Assembly: GCA_008828725.1 (NCBI GenBank)
Contig: MEHQ01002986.1
Location: 176,300 to 240,299 of the forward strand
Direction of reading: 5' to 3'
Source of the DNA: Saccharina japonica
Lineage: Eukaryota > Sar > Phaeophyceae > Laminariales > Laminariaceae
DNA: 64,000 bases
Shown here: in pieces, positions 35,450-46,400 of the stretch
Position numbering within the stretch: the first letter of the stretch is position 1
Layout: the number at the start of each line of letters is the position of its first letter
The notes under the pieces: generated by a model
The model's input: the letters and a program-made list of their open reading frames with translations, nothing else
Databases searched by the model: none
What the model was told of the DNA's origin: nothing
Made by a program: the position numbers and the translations under genes

Positions 35450-35934
35450 TTATCATCGTAATATTTTAATTTCGTGTAGGGGATCGTATTATGCACACCA
35501 TATATCTATATGAACAAAGAATTAGGCAATGGCGAGGATATCCGTCGTTATGTACTGCCTCAAGGATGATAGCACACCGATTTCGAGCGAAATCCACTTG
35601 ACAAAGGTTGTGGATTTTACTATACCTGATAGAAACGCCTGCTAGGGCGAGAACATGCAGCAAGACACGTCTAAGACATTTTTTTGAGGGAAATACCTTA
35701 TCCAAGTAAGATATTTAAGACAATAAAGGGCGCTTAAGACAAATGTCTTAAAGCGTGTCTTACCCCATTTTTTTTCGCCTGCGGCGGGCCTTAGGGTACT
35801 TGTCTTAACCCTTTTTTGGCGTGTCTAGGCCGCTAGGGCTTAGGGTAGACCCTACTGGCACATAGATGACACACAGCAAGCAGTAGCAGCAGCACGTGGA
35901 GTTCTACCATACGATTGATTGCGGATTGAACGAG

Positions 35935-36122
35935 CGCTATGATACGGGTGGCGGTATACGAACCTCATGGGGATCGTTTTGTGAACGTACCTCACTATTA
36001 TTATATTCTTGGTGGGGTTTCAAATGCAGTCCACGGTATGTTATGTGTTCTCGTGGCCCGTCACATTACATACACCCATATACACTCTCTCTCGTGCTAC
36101 TACTACTGTTGTTGTTGTACCT
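35935..36122 (+). repeat. Recent inverted duplication, left copy (partner 38672-38850)
   Basis: About 185 bp matches the reverse complement of 38672-38850 with very few differences, including 'gtggcggtatacgaacctca', 'ggtggggtttcaaatgcagt' and 'ctctctctcgtgctacta'. It is clearly less diverged than the other duplications here. Confidence 0.85.
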
Positions 36123-36147
36123 GGGCGAGTACATATATATCGAAGCC

Positions 36148-36476
36148 GGTCGCCCCGGTGGTCTAACTGGTAGCCACGAAGCCTGTAGGCCCGGATGTCG
36201 AGGGTTCGATTCTCCCCATGGAGGTTTTTATTCTCAAATGACACCGACTGTCGAGAGCGCATATTATAGCGTGGGTAAGCAAAATTCGACGAGAGTTGAC
36301 GAGGGAAGAAAGTGCTGAAATCTTCTCGCGATAAAAATGCAAAGCAAGAACCGTAGTGGGGGAGGAGGGAGAGGAGCCTACTTTGTGACCCCGGATCTGA
36401 GTTACGACTAGGGAGGGAGAAAGACGGAAGTGCGAAGATAATAAATGGGATGGACAAAAAAAAAAAAAAAAAAAAA
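36148..36476 (+). mobile_element. tRNA-derived SINE, copy 3 with A-tail
   Basis: tRNA-like head with an A-box-like 'tggtctaactgg' (36159-36170) and B-box 'gggttcgattct' (36202-36213). The acceptor and T stems do not pair well, so it is a SINE head and not a functional tRNA. The body is shared with 26959-27293 and 10912-11225, ending in an A run of about 21 (36456-36476). It is the best-preserved of the three. Confidence 0.88.
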
Positions 36477-36479
36477 GCT

Positions 36480-38670
36480 GACAAGAGAGGTCGTACTACA
36501 GTAAGTAAACATATTCTTTGTGTAGAGTACGAGTAAACACCACATTTTTCACACATTGCCATAACGGGGGTTTAAGGGAGGGCGACGACTCCGACTATTT
36601 TGGTGGTTAACGGAGGGTAGGGTAGGCTGGGTTTGAGGCTCGTGATGACCCCCCGTTAGTACGTACTCGTATAAACAGCAGAAATCGAATTACAAGGTTC
36701 CCCTCCGGGACGTGCCTAGGGGAGTGGCGCAAGGACAAATCGAGAATCTACTATTAATACAACATGCGATATTGTATCATACGCATGTAATATTGTATAC
36801 TGGTATTACATAAATACGACGTTATGAAATATCTGCGTATTACTGCTGTACAAATATCATTTTAAAAACTGCACCTGCATTATTGGGGATAAAACATACT
36901 CGGAAATATGATGGAACCATTACTACTATTGACTCGATCGTTCTCAGAGATTTTTGTTAATGACCTCGCCAAACATTTTATCATATTTGTCAATAGTTTA
37001 TTGCTGTGGCGCTCAAGGTATGGAAGGTCTATGACACACAGCACACACCGCACACGCACGCACACGTGACACATGGGACACAGCAGTGCTCGTACAGCAG
37101 TAGTGGTGGGATAGTATTTGCAGAAGAAGTAGAAAAGGATGCATCGAAGAAGGGGCTGAAACTCTCGACCACACCTGCCTACTACGTAAGAAATTCACTT
37201 GGTTTGTGTTTGCTGTTTGTCTTATATATGTGGGGTCTGGGTTATCGTGTGCCCGCACTCCGAAAATAATTACAGTAATTAACTCTATTTCTGGTACGAA
37301 ATAATAAAATTGGAAATGCGATCTACAGTAATTATTTTTTGTTTTGCCCAGATTGCACCCCCGCACCTGAAAATAAATAATTAAACATTAAAAAATGATT
37401 TGCCCAAATACCGGTACAGTATTATTTGTCGCGGCTTGCGCCATATGCACGACAGGCCGCACATACACCATGCAAGCACAGGCAGGCAGCAGGCAGCAGC
37501 GCAAAAGAGAGAGAGAGGTGTGGTGGCGATTGCTGATGACGGATGCAAGCCGCCGATGAAGCAACCACTAATAGCCACAGCAGCAGTAAACGGCGGACCC
37601 GCCACAGTAATGTCTGCTGCTTGTGCTTCTAGGCGGGGCTGTGACCTCGTTGTTTGTGTTTGCTGCATATTGTCTGATGTCTTGTAGATTTCTGAAGTGA
37701 GCTTCAGGAAAGAAACACAAAAAATACATGTACTCGTACGTATGAACAGTTGAGGTACGTACTCCTATTTGATCAAAGCGACCATTACATTTCAGGCCAA
37801 AGTGAGAGTGGGTCAGTCACATATATCAGCACAACAGAAAGGCAGATGGTGGATTACGGACCGCTTGCTCCGATAAACACAGCTAGCCACAGCAGTACAG
37901 CGCAGATGGGTGTATCACCCAGGCACGGTGTTACCTGCTGCTGGTGCTTATGCAGAGTAGTAACGTTGTGCTCTCTGCATGTTCTGTTTCTACCTGTCTG
38001 TGGTATACCGATATGTCTGCGCTCTCCTGTGTATGCGCATGACCAGCTCGTGAAATCAGGGCAAACAACAGGACATTACGTATTATTTACTGGCACGTAC
38101 GTACAAAAAAAGCCTTACGCAGAGAAACCAGGGAAATCGGCTTATCCACTCCCGCGGGAAAAAAAACTTCGAGCGCCCGCCACGCGAGCCACAGAGCTCG
38201 GATCGAGCCCAAACCTCGACCAATGTGTCCGGCCGGGCCTCCCGTGTCGGGGTACTTAGCGTTTTGCCGAAAAGCGCTCGCGCGGAGAGAAAAGTTGCGA
38301 AAAGTGCGAAAATTTCACAAACATAACTATACATATTATAGTGGGTGCAAGGTACTATGATATGGGGCCGGTGCTGTGGTGCTGTCAAGCAACATTTACG
38401 GAGATAACCAAGCGGGTGGCGTCTACTCAAAATACCTTGCTTTTACTATGTGTGCATAAACCACAGTTAAGCGGGCGGCCTCACAGCCTCAAAACCTCGG
38501 CACCCTCTGTGTGTGCGCTAAGTCGATCATAATAAGCGGGAGTCGTCAGCCCCATAATCCTTAAACCCTATGTGTGTGTATTATTGTGAGTGTTTACTCG
38601 TACTCTGTGTACAAATTGAATATGTGCTCTACGTAGTAGCACCTCTGTACCTTGCACGATATGCATAAAT
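36480..38670. other. Intergenic stretch, no gene seen
   Basis: Frames such as 37750-38259 (+) lack family features. A small inverted pair 'attacagtaatta' / 'acagtaatta' occurs near 37270 and 37325. No RNA gene or element boundary is clear. Confidence 0.4.
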
Positions 38671-38671
38671 A

Positions 38672-39125
38672 TGAGGTACAACAACAACAGCTATTAATAG
38701 TAGCACGAGAGAGAGTGTATATGAGTGTATGTAGAGTGACGGGCCACGAGAACACATAACATACCGTAGACTGCATTTGAAACCCCACCAAGAATAATAG
38801 TGAGGTACGTTCACAAAAAGATCCCCATGAGGTTCGTATACCGCCACCCCTATGATACCACCAAACTTTTCAGACAGGCGGGGCGGAGCGCCGGAGAATA
38901 GGTTGAGGCGTGGCCCCGACCCGCGCCCCGCTTGGCCCACCTACCCCGTGCGTGAACCAAGGACAACCTCAATCCGTGTATTTTTGTTTGAATGGAATCG
39001 CCAGGAGGCAGAGTCGGTCAGCCATAGTCGAAGAAGTCTAATTAGGACCATGCAGAGCAACCCCTCTCATGCTATGCTACGCACAAAAAATCAAGGTGTG
39101 GATGTGATAGCTGACTGCTCTAATT
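38672..39125 (-). repeat. Composite inverted repeat: partner of 35935-36122 and of 1-290
   Basis: 38672-38850 is the reverse complement of 35935-36122; 38835-39125 is the reverse complement of 1-290. The two blocks abut here, so this locus may keep the longer ancestral unit, of which the other two loci are fragments. Confidence 0.75.
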
Positions 39126-39295
39126 GATATCATTGCACACCTCACTCACCTGAGACAGAACCCCTCTTGTAGATAGAGAGAAATGCTACGATCAAACTAA
39201 CAGCACCTGCAGGAACCACAGACAGGAAGGGGGCAGGGAGTAGAGACTGCAGAGAGACACTCTGGACCCAGGGCAAAACGCACCCGCGCATAACA

Positions 39296-39580
39296 TAACG
39301 CCTCTGAATACGATGGAACACCCTTGAAGTGTCGGTGGAAATCAGCTGCTTTGTCTACAGCAGTCTCTACCCTCTGTCTACAGCAGTCTCTACCCCCTGC
39401 CCTCCTACCGGTCCGTGGCTCGTGCAGGTGTTGTTCGTCTGCTGGTCACATATCTCTCTATTTCCGGCAGGGCTTCTTTCGCAGGTGAGTCATGTGTACC
39501 ATGGTATCATTGAGAGCAGTCTGCCATCACATCCACACCATGATTTTTTGTGTATATACGAGCATTGTTGCACAGACGCT
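39296..39580 (+). repeat. Direct repeat (partner 42343-42590)
   Basis: Shares 'gatggaacaccc', 'cagcagtctctacc', 'tgcaggtgttgttcg', 'ctgccatcacatccacacc' and 'gtgtatatacgagcat' with 42343-42590. The last block also resembles the start of the R1 repeat at 1-290. Confidence 0.7.
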
Positions 39581-39584
39581 CCGA

Positions 39585-39700
39585 GTACCTGGGAGTAATC
39601 CGGGTATTCAGGCCGCCAGTACTCTAATACTCTTAAGTACTCGGAGTACGAAACGTACTCGATACTCGGAGTATACTCGGAGTGTGGAGTACGTTAGGGG
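39585..39700. repeat. Cluster of ACTCGGAGT-type palindromes
   Basis: Repeated 'actcggagtac' and 'gtactcgatactcggagta' motifs, most of them self-complementary. The same type of cluster recurs at 41035-41235. Confidence 0.75.
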
Positions 39701-40093
39701 CATCTTTGCGTCATTTTAAAGACTCGGCCGTCATTCCTCCCAGGTTCTGGGAGTATGTGACAGACGTTTATAGCATTTCAAAATCCACAGATGCTCCTCG
39801 TATTACCTGGAAGTATATTTAGAGTGGAGTGTTTGCGTTTTTGTTTTTTTACTTTTACTTCTCTAAATATTCTCCCGAAGGGAGGATTTGAGGTACATTT
39901 TTTTTAAAACGGCAAAAATGTACTTTAGGTAAGTATGTTTTTGATCAAAAGTTACGGTAACTTTTGCCTCTCAGTTTTACTGGCCTACACGCACCGAGCA
40001 TTCTACCGACGCAGAACGCCCCAAATTATGGGAGATGTCTCCCATAGGCCCCAACCTTGCTGCTTGCTCTACACAACACAACAACCGGTGGGA

Positions 40094-40551
40094 GCACAGA
40101 GGCTCGAGAGGTGTAGCTAGAGTATGATACGGACGAGCGGTGCTGGAGTTTTCTAACGGGGCGCCGGCAGACTGCTGGCGGCCCGCTACGGTACGCTGTC
40201 GCCGGCTTGGTGTCGTGGAGGGTGCGCCGTTCAGAAAGAACTACTCGTACGAGTACGAGTACGAGTTACTCGTACGAGTACGTACTCGTACTGCCTTGCT
40301 TGTAGAGCGCGACAGGATGACAGATCGTCGTGTATCATTTCAATTTCACCACACTGCGGTAGCAGCACTAGCAGCAGTGGCGGCGCGCCGCCACGGTCTA
40401 TATATGTCGGGCGCCGGGCGGGCTTGGAGCGGAGCTTGCCGGCGCGGTGTCGCGCGTAGGTCGAGGGCAGCATCAGGAGCAGCACACGACGACAAGAATA
40501 GTCGGGCGCAAAATCGAAAAAAGCAAAAACGGAAGCTGTTGCTTCTGCTGC

Positions 40552-40593
<42 letters not shown>

Positions 40594-40930
40594 GCTGCTG
40601 CTGGGGCTGCCGATGCTGCTGGGGCTGCCGCCACGTAGCTGCAGCCACCTGTGCTGCTGCTTGCGGTCGTGGGATAGCAGCTGCGGCACTGCGGTTACCG
40701 CTGCCGCCGCCACCGTTGCTGGGCTGCCGTTCCTCTCGTACGCTACTTTTTTTTTTCGTTGTTTGATTGGTTTGCCGCATTGCCTCACCCCACTTCCCTT
40801 CTCATTTTCGGAGGCGTCGCCCGCAGGATTTTGTTTACTTCTATCGCAACCGAAACCATGAGGGGAAGGGAATTTACTTTTTTGAGCGGGAGGAAAGTAA
40901 TTTTTTTTTTTACTTCTATCGCAAACACTC
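40094..40930 (+). repeat. Direct large repeat, right copy (partner 18729-19612)
   Basis: Same-orientation copy of the 18729-19612 block with CTG tract 40553-40590. The frame 40140-40766 (208 codons) is long mainly because of TACGAG and CTG repeats, and the partner copy does not keep it. Confidence 0.85.
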
Positions 40931-40963
40931 CAGAGTATTTTCGATAAAAAATACTTCAGGTAC

Positions 40964-41022
40964 TTTGTGTACTTTGTGTACTTTGTGTACTTTGTGTACT
41001 TTGTGTACTTTGTGTACTCGCA
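40964..41022 (+). repeat. 9-bp minisatellite TACTTTGTG
   Basis: About six near-perfect tandem units of 'tactttgtg', placed just before the palindrome cluster at 41035-41235. Confidence 0.9.
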
Positions 41023-41034
41023 GTATTTCGGTGT

Positions 41035-41235
41035 CCAATACTCTCGATACTCGCAGTACTCCGAGTACTTTAGATGTTTTTACTTCAAGTACTGCTTGTA
41101 CTCAAGTATAAGTACTGCTCATACTCCAAGTACTCCGAGTATTTAGGCCACCAGTTCCCTGATACTCTCATTACTCGGAGTACGAAAAATAATCGATACT
41201 CCGAGTATACTCGGAGTATCGAGTATACTCGGAGC
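41035..41235. repeat. Second cluster of GAGTACTC / ACTCGGAGT palindromes
   Basis: Many short palindromes (for example 'actccgagtatactcggagt' at about 41199) joined by variable spacers. Similar to 39585-39700. Confidence 0.75.
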
Positions 41236-42760
41236 ATCTGTACATTGTTGATTGATCGGGTCCGCAAGAGCGGTATTAATAAGGTCCATGTTTACGTACG
41301 CCAAGGGGTGCGTGACCGATAACTTACCCCAGAATCATTGCGTGTGCCTGTACGAAGTCCCATGGCAGTCGATACGTTGTATATATGACGCGTATCAGGT
41401 ATGTGCTAACAATTTATCTCATCAAACCTTTCCTGCACCCGTACGATATCCTGGTAGCTGTACAGCAGTAGTACACGATGATCTACATTATCTACCTTAT
41501 TTCAGCACAGGTTTGTCCTGACACCATGGCGACTAAACGAGCTCCCGCTGCTGCTGTACAGTATAGTATCGTCGCCGTTATAACGACGCTTTACAACCTG
41601 TTATCACGACGCAAGCCAGCCATCGCGACGCAAGCCAGCCGTGAGGATCGATTCGCTGTGCGAGCTACTGTGCGGTCTCGTCGCTGTTATCACTACGCAA
41701 GCAAGGTCGCAAATATCGATTCGCTGTGCAGAGCCGCTGCTGCTTGCTGCTCCTGCTGCTGTGAAATAAAATATGTCACTTTTTCTATGAGCACAACGAG
41801 CTCCTGCTACTGCTGTGTAGTATCGTCGCTGTTATACCGATGCAAGCAAGTCGCAAGAATCGGTCGCGCTCGTGCTGCTGCTGTGCAGCATCGTCGCTGT
41901 TATCACGACGCAAGCAACGTCGCAAATATCGATTCGCTGTGCGAAGCCGCTGCTGCTGCTGCTGTTTCTGTTAAATACCGTCGCTTTTATAATCACTCTA
42001 TTCGCGAGTATACTCGGTCATTCATTTCAGTTTTGTTTTTGTACCGCAAGCCCCCGAGAGTATTCCGTCATTTCGTTGCTCGTACAATCAAAATGATAAG
42101 GATTTACCACGTAATTTGATCAACTAAAATGTTGGTTCTTCTTGTTGGTTACACATCACTACTCGCGAGTACTCCTCCTTGCCAGTGGGCCATGGCCTCC
42201 CCGGAATTACGTCACTGGGACCGGCGCGCAGTCTGCTCTGCACGCGGCTTGTATTCCTTTTTTTATTGCTTGTATAGGTATACCAGATACTCGTAGGTAA
42301 GGCAAAGCTAAACACGTTGAACCCGTACGCCATGTACATAACGCTAACAAATATGATGGAACACCCTCGAATGTCGGCGATGTCAGCTGTCTGTTTCGGT
42401 TACGGCAGTCTCTACACCCTACCCTCCTTCCTGTCTGTGGCTCCTGCAGGTGTTGTTCGCCTTCTGGTCGCATCACTATCTATTTTCGGTGGGGGTTCTG
42501 TGTCAGGTAGGTTTTATGTGCAATGATATCAATGAAAGCAGGCTGCCATCACATCCACACCTTGATGTGTTTGTGTATATACGAGCATCTGTTGATCGGT
42601 CGGGCCCGCAAGAGCTGTAGGGTCCATGTTTACCCTCGCCAGGGGTGGGTGACCGATAACGCACCCCAGCAAAAGTACGTGTATATTGGCAGCCGGTACA
42701 TTATATATCTGGTACTTGTACCGGGTATGTGCTGACAATATATACCCCTACTCGTGGCTC
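41236..42760 (+). repeat. Region of direct repeats and degenerate tandem units
   Basis: 41245-41345 matches 42590-42680 ('gatcgggtccgcaagagc', 'ggtccatgttta', 'gtgaccgataac'). Between them, 41540-41990 holds degenerate tandem copies of a block 'gtcgctgttatcacgacgca' + 'atatcgattcgctgtgc' + CTG run. The 213-codon frame at 41478-42119 comes from these units. 42343-42590 is the partner of 39296-39580. Confidence 0.6.
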
Positions 42761-43380
42761 CTCATAGCCGAAAAGCAGGCCGCGCTGCCACAAGGATGAC
42801 AGAGGGAGAAGTGTGTGTGTTCTTCACATAAAACCACTGTTTCCATCTGTTGACATCCAGCTTACCCAGTGTCCGTGGCGATTTTTCAATCCTGGACGAA
42901 TTGCCAGCACTATGTTCGCAAAAACTACTACACAGATAAACTACATGAAGCACCAACCAGAATAGGCAGAATAGGCAATGCAATGTGATGTTCCGTCATA
43001 CTTGGTACGACAGACACGACAACATTGAATGAGGGGGAAAAAACGAAAGGGACAAAAGCAAACCTAGATCATCTGTAATAGGCAAAAGTTTGAGTCGTGA
43101 TTTATGGCGCCTATTTTCCTACCTGGTAGGTTCGAGACTCCAGAGATATTTATGCGCATGAAAAAGCAGGACCATATATTGTCTGAATTTTGGAAACTGG
43201 TCCTGTTTAGTATTTGCTTGTCTTGTTTTCGACAAGCGACGCAGAATCAACGGCCACCGCACCGCCACGAGCGTGGATTGGGCATTCAAGTACGGGTGGA
43301 CTTTTGGCGCGGGCGTCGAATCGCCATCTCTGCGGCTGCTGCTCTCCCGCCGCTTCGGCTGCGACGTCAAATCGTAATAG

Positions 43381-43437
43381 CTGCTGCCGTTGCTGCTGTT
43401 GCTGCTGCTGCTTCTGCTGCTGCTGCTGCTGCTGCTG
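43381..43437 (+). repeat. Interrupted CTG microsatellite
   Basis: CTG units with CCG, TTG and CTT interruptions immediately upstream of segment copy C. Confidence 0.85.
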
Positions 43438-46400
43438 GGGAGACGGCAACCGGTGACAATCCAGGCAGCCGGCGAAGCACACCGTATAATATGTTCGTCC
43501 GATACTTGACCGAATATCGCATATCATGAATGTAAAGACAACAGGCACGCTGAAATTCCCTATAGATAGCGTGTACACTACCCTCTCAGCTCCCGACATT
43601 GATTATAACTTCCGCTTCGCAGGTACGCTGCTGCGTAGGAATAATCCAACGTGGTGACCGTCTGCCGTTCAGGCCGCCGGTCAAGCCCCTTTTCGTTTAC
43701 ATATCGCGGTTGAGCATGTACAGTGTGTGTGTGTTCTTAACTTTAAACCTTCCTTTCTACCCGTCGACACAGTGCCAGATATCGGATACTGAATAGCTTT
43801 CGTTTGGACATCGGCTATGGTTTACCTTCCAGTCGATGATCATGTATCGTGCTATCGGCCGCGGGGCGCGCAGGAGCCACGCGTGCACAGATACCTGAAA
43901 TTTGGACCGCGGCCGGTGTCCGCGGCGCGTGCTTTGGGCGTTCGAAGTCACGAACACTGGCAAATTATTTGTTTTCCTGGTTAGTTCTCGAAACTCGTTG
44001 TTATCGTGCCGATCCCCTGAAACGAGTTGAGCTGCGCGTGATATGTTCTAGGACTAATGCGAGACGTGCCAAGATATATTCGGCGATCATATCCGCTCTT
44101 GTAGTCAGAATGGGACACAAGCAAACTGCTATTCACAGTAATATCTAGCCTGACGATCGCCATGCTCGTTTTGCTGATCCTGCGCAGAGGTAACACTTCC
44201 TGCTTTTTTCTGCGACTGCAACGTTGCCTTCCGCAGCCGATATAAGGTAAACGTTAAAGGATGACACCACGGTCCCCTCCGCTTTACATGCTCAAACAGC
44301 TGCCAAGAGCACCTTTATAGTGGTGCACCAGCCCCTTTGTTACAATGAGGGACATTCACATTTCGGGAACGTGTGGCATTTCTTCGTCACGATTTGCGTT
44401 ATTGGTTTGAATCGTCAGGAACTTTATTAACTGCGAGTTGATGGTCGTGTATTGGATGCGAAACATGACGGCCGCGTATATTATGTACGCCCTGGGCTCC
44501 CCCGTGTAGCAATCAGTGCTGTGATCGGCCCTAAGTTAACTTTTGCTGACATCAGGAAACCCCTCGCACAAGGAAGTCTGGGGTTAAAAATCCCACGCCG
44601 AAAAGCAGATGCGTGGCGCTGAAACTCTCCACCGGTATCCCTTTAGGACACAAATCATTTAAAGCGGACTCCTGTGAGACACGCTATTGCGGCCAATGGT
44701 AGTGTGATGGCAATGCCTGTAGACGGCGTTGTTTCTTCTTGTATATCAACAGTCGTAACCGTGCAAAATTCACGTAGAAACATGCGATCGCGTGCCCAAC
44801 ATGGTATGCTTTCAAAACAATCCCCGCGGCCACTGCTTGGTCACACTTACCCACATGTGTATTTTCACCCTATTAATAGACCGAATTCCTGCACACATCA
44901 AATGTTACAGAACCGGCGTCAAGCAATCACAACTCGATTGAATGTGGCAGAAAACAATAGTAACTAAAGTGTGTATAGTGTCTGGGTCCTTGGCCGTTTT
45001 GCGTTCGACACATTACATGTGTGCCTAAACGCGTTTTCAGACTCGACCAGGCAACGGTTCATGATTGCGGTACCCTGAAAACCCGTCTATGATAACGGTT
45101 TGTTGTACAAACACCAGGTGTGCCGGGCTCTGCACGTGGTATTCTTTATCTGCCGATCTCCTGACATAAGCCCATCTGCGCTTTTCAACACCGCCGCCGT
45201 CGCCGCAATCTACAGCGAGAATGGGGCGTTGCTCGCATGACAACTGCACGAGGGGATCGACCTTCAGCACCAAAGGACAAAAAACGCCGGCATACTGCAA
45301 GCAACATGCTGAGGACGGCATGGTGGATCTTCGTCACAAACGTTGCTCTCATGGCATTTGCACGAAACAGCCGACGTTCAATACTGAAGGCAGTAAGATG
45401 GCGGCGTACTGCAAGACACATGCTGGAGACGGCATGGTGGACGTTCGCAACCGACGTTGCTCACACCCCTCTTGCACTAAACAGCCTATGTTCAGTACTG
45501 AAGGCAGTAAGAGGGCGGCGTACTGCAAGACACATGCTGCGGGCGGCACGGTGAACGTGCGCTACAGGCGATGCTCACACGACTCCTGCACCAGAACTCC
45601 CATCTTCAATTTCGGTGGAAGTGAGACAGCGGTGTATTGCAGGCAACATGCTGCGGACGGTATGGTGAACGTTCGCTATAGGCAATGCTCACACGACTCC
45701 TGCACCATAAGTCCCTCCTTCAATTTCGGTGGAAGTGAGACAGCGGTGTATTGCAAGCAACATGCTGCCGATGGCATGGTGAACGTCCACAGAACCTACC
45801 ATTGTTCACATGACGCCTGCACGACGGAACCGAGCTTCAATTATGAGGGCAGTAAGAAGGCGGCATACTGCAGCAAACATGCTGTAGACGGCATGGTTCG
45901 CGTGATCTACACACATCAGTGTTCACATATCGGCTGCAAGAGACGGCGGGTTTGGGGTGTGCCAGCGGACTGTACCCCCACTGTATGCTTTCGACATAAG
46001 GATGATATCGTGGACGGTCCGGTTATTAACTTCAAAGCAAGGTGTAAGTCTGAGGGTTGTGGCAAGGTATCGCGGTGGGGACTCACAGGAGAGCAGCCCA
46101 CTCACTGCCCGGACCACGGACCGCTCAACAACGGACTTGTTTGCACCATCGTCACGGCTCGTGAGAAGCCGTTTTGTCCTAGTCCATCGTGCCACGCTAC
46201 AAGGAGCACGTCGCATACTGTTAAAACTGAGTGTTCGTTTTGAGTTTGTCCCACGTCAATAATATTTGGTCTGGATCTGTGAAATCGGCCCTCTGAGCAG
46301 GCGTTCCATTGCGACACGCGGATGAAATTATCTATGGTCGGCGGTGAAGGTTTTGGTGGAGATATTCTGCCTTTTGAGTTTGTTGCCCGATAGCTATTTA

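Larger units (their letters stand above)
33925..35856. mobile_element. 1.9-kb inverted-repeat element with nested repeats
   Basis: Imperfect terminal inverted repeats of about 35 bp: left 'agtggggtagactaagctct' then 'agcggctaagaca'; right (reverse complement) 'agtagggtctaccctaagcc' then 'ctagcggcctagaca'. The left part carries a 191-bp tandem duplication starting at 33951 and 34142. The interior holds the foldback 34979-35449, and the right part has 'cttaagacaaatgtctta' palindromic sequence near 35733. No transposase frame is evident. No convincing target duplication. Superfamily unknown; palindromic TAAGACA motifs near both ends could be protein-binding sites. Confidence 0.7.

Noticed and set aside
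36148-36225. Functional tRNA gene
   Set aside because: A and B boxes are present, but acceptor and T stems do not pair and a shared SINE body with A-tail follows.
40140-40788. 208-codon + and 185-codon - frames
   Set aside because: Driven by TACGAG and CTG repeats; the partner duplication at 18729-19612 has different frames and stops.
41478-42119. 213-codon + strand frame
   Set aside because: Built of degenerate tandem units with CTG runs; no domain and no conservation in the related repeats.
7212-46243. Integrated phaeovirus region, because the EsV-1-7 motif is named after a viral gene
   Set aside because: No viral capsid, polymerase or other viral core genes are seen; the motif family is much larger in brown algal genomes, and these copies sit among host-type repeats and SINEs.
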